From: Suillus spraguei
Taxonomy: Eukaryota; Basidiomycota; Agaricomycetes; Boletales; Suillaceae
Direction of reading: 5' to 3'
Assembly (NCBI GenBank): GCA_016800925.1
Contig: JABCPU010000020.1
Location: 1-64,000 of the forward strand
Length of the DNA: 64,000 bases
Shown here: positions 59,466 through 64,000 of the stretch, in pieces
Layout: each line of letters begins with the position of its first letter
How positions within the stretch are numbered: position 1 is the stretch's first letter
Made by a program: the position numbers and the translations under genes
Notes under the pieces: generated by a model
Told to the model about the DNA's origin: nothing
Databases searched by the model: none
What the model saw: only the letters and a program-made list of their open reading frames with translations

Positions 59466-60354
59466 TCCCTGCTTTGTACCACTACGCCAGCGGAGTTACC
59501 ATATTAGGTAACTCTACGAACTGCACTTGTTCTTCGCTTTCACCCGTCTCCATATTTTAGTTCATCTTTCACTATAACTTTTCTCGCTCACCTGGAATTT
59601 AGTTTTTCTAATGCAGATATTGACGAGCTTCCCAACGTTATTCGATAACTGTTACTGGTGCCACAGACCCCGCAAAATACACCTCGACTGCCTCTTTTTC
59701 CAAGGCTGGGTCGCACTTCGGCACTGTCGATTTACTTTCACGCATATTTCATTCTACCAGCATTCAACATCGTCATGTTGCCATGCTGCTTGACTTTGTA
59801 GAGCCCCAACCATCTGATATCATCTTGCGTGGTATCCACGACTCTGATAGCCCTGTCTGCCCCCCTCGTATTGATCCCTGGTCTGAAGATTGTTTTATTG
59901 GTGACGTGGATATTACTGTCTGATCTCTTGTGCTCTCTTCTACTCAGCATCTTTTCTAGTACGATATGACATTTTCTCTAGTGGAGCTCTATTGCCCATA
60001 CCTTGCTACCCGACTCTGCCCCCTTTGTATTGATCCCTGGTTTGAAGATTTTTTATTGGTGATATGAATATTACTGTTTGATATCTCGTGCCCTCTTCTA
60101 CTTAGCATCTTTCTAGTACCATACTATGGAGCTTTCATTGCCTATACCTTGCTACCTGACTAAACTCGTCCTTTCTATGATGTACTCCCTTAATGATAAC
60201 AAACCCGTTACTACTACTGGCCAGGCCTTAAAAACATTTGAGACTTGGTTGCCAATGCTGGGATGCGTATCGCGCACTTGACATTGGTGGTTATCGCGCA
60301 CTTTATTAAAGTGGCGTTTGGAGCGTCATAGTCGGTAAACGGTACTGCGTAGAC
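59466..60354 (+). mobile_element. probable retroelement fragment inserted between the carboxypeptidase copies
   Basis: The left end carries a core almost identical to the solo LTR in the GH3 pseudogene: CCAGCGGAGTTACC, six bases, then GGTAACTC (59486-59514). Downstream lies a 99-codon open frame without ATG (59624-59923; includes GSHFGTVDLLSRIF and DFVEPQPSDIILRG). Two tandem units of about 150 bp follow (59856-60160). An LTR followed by an open frame suggests a truncated LTR retrotransposon of the same family, but no RT or integrase is seen and borders are approximate. Confidence 0.45.
59856..60160 (+). repeat. two tandem units of about 150 bp
   Basis: Units at 59856-60014 and 60015-60160 share GTATTGATCCCTGGT, TTTTATTGGTGA, CTCTTCTACT and CCTATACCTTGCTACC-like blocks. 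The open frame of the putative element ends inside unit 1. Confidence 0.7.
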
Positions 60355-60522
60355 AGCGATTCGAGAGTGGTGTACAGCTTCCTGGGAAGTTCCTGCACTA
60401 ATATCCACTACATCGTAACCCCAGAGGAAAGAGAGCCTAGTCACACACTGCGCAGCGTGAATCTAAAGTATCCCCAAGTACATCTGCGACAAATAAAGCC
60501 GAGAATAACAAACGGCCGATGG
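60355..60522 (-). repeat. inverted-repeat arm B
   Basis: Reverse complement of 56662-56847 (see arm A), sitting just before the promoter-proximal repeat of carboxypeptidase copy 2. Confidence 0.8.
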
Positions 60523-60862
60523 GTACAACATTGGTGCATGGATTTATTGAAACTCATGGTCAAGCCTGAGTGCTGTTCCAACTTAGTTGTCTCAGCTGAT
60601 GGCATTCAATCAGACCCAATAAATTTTCAGATATGATGTGCTAAAGGAACTTGTTATCACGGGCCTGCGTATGCGGCACCATGATGCAAGATCAAGAATT
60701 ATTTATCCGGAGCGGCCGCTTTCATGAGGCTAACCAAGTCACACGCGAAACAAGCTTGTTACACGGTTATTTGTCCCACCTGCCAAACATTACACATGTT
60801 AGAACGTTGAAGTAGTAACAGAAGAGTTCTCAGTCGTTTCAACTCAAATTATTACCTTCAAC

Positions 60863-62865
60863 ATGAAGAAGGTCTTCAGTCTCCTCCCTCTAGTCCTCGT
60901 CATACCCGCAATCCTCGCAGCGCCGGCTGAGAACGCACAAGTTGTTCTTGGTGGGACTAGTTATGCTCAAAGCAGTCCCTTCCATCTCCCGGACGCCGTA
61001 GAAGGCATCATCAACAAGGGCGAGGAGAAAGTCCATCAATGGTTCGAAGATGGAAAAGAATTCATCAAGCAACACGGTCTAACCTGTAAGTCCACATCCA
61101 ATTGACCGGTTTACCCTCACCGAAATAAACACCAGACGAGCTGGTTCAACACCCTCAATTTGGGGACTACAAGCTCAGGATTACGGAGCCCAGACTATGC
61201 GACCCTTCGGTGAAACAGTACTCCGGTTACCTCGATATCACCGACGACAAGCATCTATTCTTCTGGTCGGTGGTGCCATCTTTTTTCTTCTGTCATTTTG
61301 AATTATGAATCTTGTTTGGTTTTTAGGTTCTTTGAGTCGCGTAACTCGCCTGAGGATGCGCCCCTTGTGATGTGGCTTAACGGTGGCCCTGGATGTAGCT
61401 CGTCTACTGGCCTTTTGTTCGAGCTTGGTCCTTGTAGTATTGCTGATGAGGGCGCTAGCACGACGCTTAACCCTCATAGCTGGAATGCTCATGCGAACGT
61501 CATCTTCCTTGACCAGCCTATTAATGTTGGGTATTCGTACTCTGAGGATGGGAGTACCGTCGACTCTAGCCCCGTCGCTGGGAAGGATGTTATGCTTTCA
61601 TGCAACTCTTCCTCAACCGCTTCCCCAAATACGCCACTCAACCTTTCCATCTTGCTGCAGAGAGTTATGGCGGCACCTACGGTCCGAACATTGCGAATAT
61701 TATTCACACCGAGAACCAACAGCTTCCTCTTTCGCCCGACGCTAAACTCGTCAAGATCAACCTTGCCTCTGTCATGTTAGGCAATGGGATGACCGACAAC
61801 TACGTTCAAATGGCGTCGATACCTGATTATCTCTGCGAAGGTCCATACCCGATCTACGATGACCCCGATGGTGCACAGTGCACTGCCTTGAGGAGCAAAG
61901 TGCCGACTTGTCAAAGGCTGATCAAAGCTTGTCGCGATTTTAACTCTCGTCTGACCTGCGTTCCTGCTGCGTTGTACTGCAACTCTCAGCTTTACGCTCC
62001 CATCCAACGTAGGTGCTACTGTTACGAGATCTGATCGCACCTGAACTTGCCCTTCAGAATCCGGTCTCAACCCTTATGATGCGCGTGTCAAATGCGATCG
62101 TGAGAAAGATGGCCCTCTATGCTACCGTCAGATGGGTTGGATTGAGACTTACTTGAACGATCCTGAAGTCAAAGCTGCTCTTGGTGTGAATCCGCAACGC
62201 AACTTCGAGTCCTGCAACATGGCTGTCAATCAGGCGTTCATGCTTCAGGGTGATTCTATGCACGATACGCCGCTGTTACTGACGGATATGATCAACAATG
62301 GTGTGAGGCTGCTAATCTATGCTGGTAACGCGGGTGAGGCTAAACCTTTTATCGTACCAGCGCATTTCTAACGCCATTCTTACTTAGATATGATGTGCAA
62401 TTACATGGTGCGTGTGTCATCCTTTGGGTTTGTTTGTCATGAGTTCACGTATATTTCAGGGCAACGAACGTTGGGTGGAACAACTTGACACTATCTTCTT
62501 TGACGAGTTCTCTGTGGCCAGCACTGAGCAGTGGACAACGCTGGGTTCTGGAAAGGTCGCGGGCACTGTCCGATCTGCCGGTGGCGCTGGATTTGGCGCT
62601 GGAAACGTCACTTTTGTCACTGTTTACGAATCTGGGTGAGGAATTCCATACCTTCTCCTGTGTTTCGATTATTAACTACTTATCTGTTCAGGCACATGGT
62701 TCCTTACGACCAACCTGAGGCCGCCTTGGTGAGTGATGGATATCAAGTATCCAAGTCCATTCGCTCATACGTACACAGGACATGATGACGAGGTGGATCA
62801 TGGATATCCCGCTCACCCTCGATGTAATGGAGGCAACAACTCTCGCGCCCTTTGGAGGGATTTGA
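60863..62865 (+). CDS. S10 serine carboxypeptidase (tandem copy 2), one frameshift
   Basis: Eight exons: 60863-61085, 61136-61265, 61327-62008, 62058-62333, 62388-62407, 62460-62635, 62692-62728, 62779-62865. Secreted or vacuolar carboxypeptidase-Y-type enzyme removing C-terminal residues. A signal peptide is clear ([20 protein letters not shown]). The GGPGCSSS oxyanion region, nucleophile serine in [10 protein letters not shown] (usually GES), catalytic Asp in AGNAD (usually AGDxD; the second Asp, expected to be catalytic, is kept) and catalytic His in HMVPYDQPE are present. Exons sum to 1631 nt, one short of 544 codons. A T is missing at about 61588-61592, where the paralogue reads GKDVYAFMQ. 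Exon 5 is 20 nt. The gene may be intact if that base is a sequencing loss. Confidence 0.87.
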
Positions 62866-63309
62866 GTTGAACGTTCATCACCGGATGCGCCTTGTATTAT
62901 TAGATAATGGGCCTTACTTATCGCAGTTGTGAGCACCTGACACTAGAGCCCTGATTGGACCGTTGGATAACCTTCTCACTGCATCGCCATGTCACGTATA
63001 CCGAATGTTCGTCTAGAACGTCATTTCAATTGAACCCGCTCCTCATGTTTCGGTCGTGAGAATCAACCCCTGTTTTCAACACGTACAACGCTCAAAGGAT
63101 CCTCGATAAACCTTCGAGGATACGCCCAAGTCCTAAAACAAAGTTGGTGCCATGTTCACAAACCAAATTTAGTTGTGATTGGTGCTAGCTGTGAAACGTT
63201 TTGTCCGATCAATCCAGATGCTGTGGGCGCTTCAAAGTCAATATATATCTTTTGAACACGCGACATAGCCGCATAATATCCATTTCTTTTGTCCCATCGC
63301 TCGTTCCCC
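62866..63309. other. intergenic
   Basis: The first 165 bases are the 3' flank shared with carboxypeptidase copy 1. The rest holds nothing recognisable before the acetyltransferase start. Confidence 0.6.
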
Positions 63310-64000
63310 ATGTTAACTCACTCACAAAATGTGGCTCTCACACCGCTCGACTTCAGCAACTACCAGAATGCTCTTATCGACGTTATGTGGAGCGAACTCA
63401 TGGAGAGCGCCGTAGAGCCAATGCAAGCGCCAGTACCATACTTGATCAATTTTGCGGAAGACTGTTTGCTTTGCGCTATAGTGGTGCTGAGGAGGGATTA
63501 TGAGGACCAAGCATCCGGTGATTTCATCCTTTTAGAGCAAGAAGTTCCCTCTGAAGAGGAACCAATCGGCCTCGTGTATGTCACCGCCGGCCCTGCACAA
63601 AACGCAGCACAAGAAGCCAATGTCGGGATCATCATCTCTGAGTGTCATCGACGCAAGGGTTATGCTCGAGAAGCCTTGGAGCTTGCTCTCAGATGGGCGT
63701 TTGAAGACCTCAAGTTCCATCGCGTTCAAGGGGTGTTTATGAATGACGCCCAGAAAGACCGCGCAATGCGACTTTTCGTGGGACAGGGTTTCACGCACGA
63801 AGGTACCCGACGGCGTTCGGTATTGAAGCCGGAGAGAGGGGGTGTGGTTGGTGTCTGGAAAGACGTCACATACTTTGCGATGCTTGATACGGAGTGGGCG
63901 CTCAAAGGCGTTTTGCCCAGAGACACAGTACCAACCCTGTGGGATGAGATGTTCGCGCGACACACGAGGGAGAGAGAGGAGATGGTGAAGTGGGATGAGA
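63310..64000 (+). CDS. GNAT-family N-acetyltransferase, 3' end beyond the window
   Basis: One open frame from ATG 63310 to the window end (230 codons, no stop). The GNAT fold (RimJ/RimL-like) is indicated by EEPIGLVYV, the core strand NVGIIISECHRRKGYA with the acetyl-CoA-binding RxxGxA pattern (R-R-K-G-Y-A, about residues 122-127), and EALELALRWAFEDL. The segment LKFHRVQG, followed by the RAMRLFVGQGFTHEG helix-strand, completes the fold. A tail with WKDVTYFAML follows. Substrate unknown. No intron is seen in this part. Start chosen as the first ATG, a few residues before the homologous-looking region. Confidence 0.85.
   Translation, partial: MLTHSQNVALTPLDFSNYQNALIDVMWSELMESAVEPMQAPVPYLINFAEDCLLCAIVVLRRDYEDQASGDFILLEQEVPSEEEPIGLVYVTAGPAQNAAQEANVGIIISECHRRKGYAREALELALRWAFEDLKFHRVQGVFMNDAQKDRAMRLFVGQGFTHEGTRRRSVLKPERGGVVGVWKDVTYFAMLDTEWALKGVLPRDTVPTLWDEMFARHTREREEMVKWDE

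Larger units (their letters stand above)
59316..60862. other. spacer between carboxypeptidase copies, with insertion
   Basis: 59316-59465 repeats the 3' flank of copy 2 (62866-63030). From about 59466 to 60354 the sequence has no counterpart at copy 2 and looks like inserted element DNA. 60355-60522 is an inverted-repeat arm. From about 60531 on the sequence repeats the upstream region of copy 1. Confidence 0.6.

Noticed and set aside
63532..63963. 143-codon minus-strand frame
   Set aside because: Antisense to the GNAT acetyltransferase, whose plus-strand frame carries the clear family motifs.

Overview
The window is nuclear DNA of a filamentous basidiomycete, most likely an Agaricomycete. 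The genes are cut by many 45-60 nt GT-AG introns with very small exons. The contents include a DUF6533 membrane protein (a basidiomycete-expanded family), a divergent G-alpha, a WOPR regulator, a fungal Delta-9 desaturase with fused cytochrome b5, and a Ty1/copia element. Almost none of these genes is one open frame, so I rebuilt them by joining exons with matching phase. Assignments rest on motifs I can read, not on a database search.

Layout. 1-2.6 kb: 3' part of a decayed Ty1/copia element and its LTR. 3.5-5.2 kb: DUF6533 gene with micro-exons. 5.2-9.6 kb: no recognisable gene. 9.6-16.6 kb: inverted pair of GH3-family (acyl-acid-amido synthetase) genes. The minus-strand copy is intact (604 aa); the plus-strand copy is a pseudogene carrying a 176-bp solo LTR with a 5-bp target duplication. 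17.6-17.9 kb: minisatellite. 18.9-28.9 kb: dense housekeeping block with a coiled-coil protein, a small charged protein, NOL10/Enp2 (ribosome biogenesis), SURF4/Erv29 (ER cargo receptor) and DNAJC11-like J-protein. 31.3-32.8 kb: WOPR (Gti1/Pac2) regulator with gene-free DNA on both sides. 35.4-37.2 kb: RMND1/Rmd1 (DUF155). 38.3-42.5 kb: PTEN-like phosphatase followed by a seven-helix receptor-like protein. 44.1-46.2 kb: beta-lactamase-like serine hydrolase with disabling lesions, between direct repeats left by a tandem duplication. 48.2-49.9 kb: Delta-9 desaturase OLE1. 49.9-54.5 kb: gene-poor and repeat-bearing. 54.5-56.6 kb: non-canonical G-alpha. 57.4-62.9 kb: tandem pair of S10 serine carboxypeptidases, the first decayed, the second with one frameshift, separated by an LTR-element-like insertion. 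63.3 kb to the end: start of a GNAT acetyltransferase.

Two themes stand out. First, duplication and decay: GH3, beta-lactamase and carboxypeptidase each show a duplicate with a broken copy, and one LTR family seems to have landed in two of these loci. Second, single-base deletions break frames in otherwise well-preserved genes (DNAJC11-like, PTEN catalytic loop, beta-lactamase, both carboxypeptidases). These could be real lesions or base-level assembly errors, and raw reads or RNA would decide. The signalling genes (PTEN, 7TM, G-alpha, WOPR) are neighbours, but nothing in the sequence shows they act together. I see no convincing tRNA, rRNA or CRISPR.
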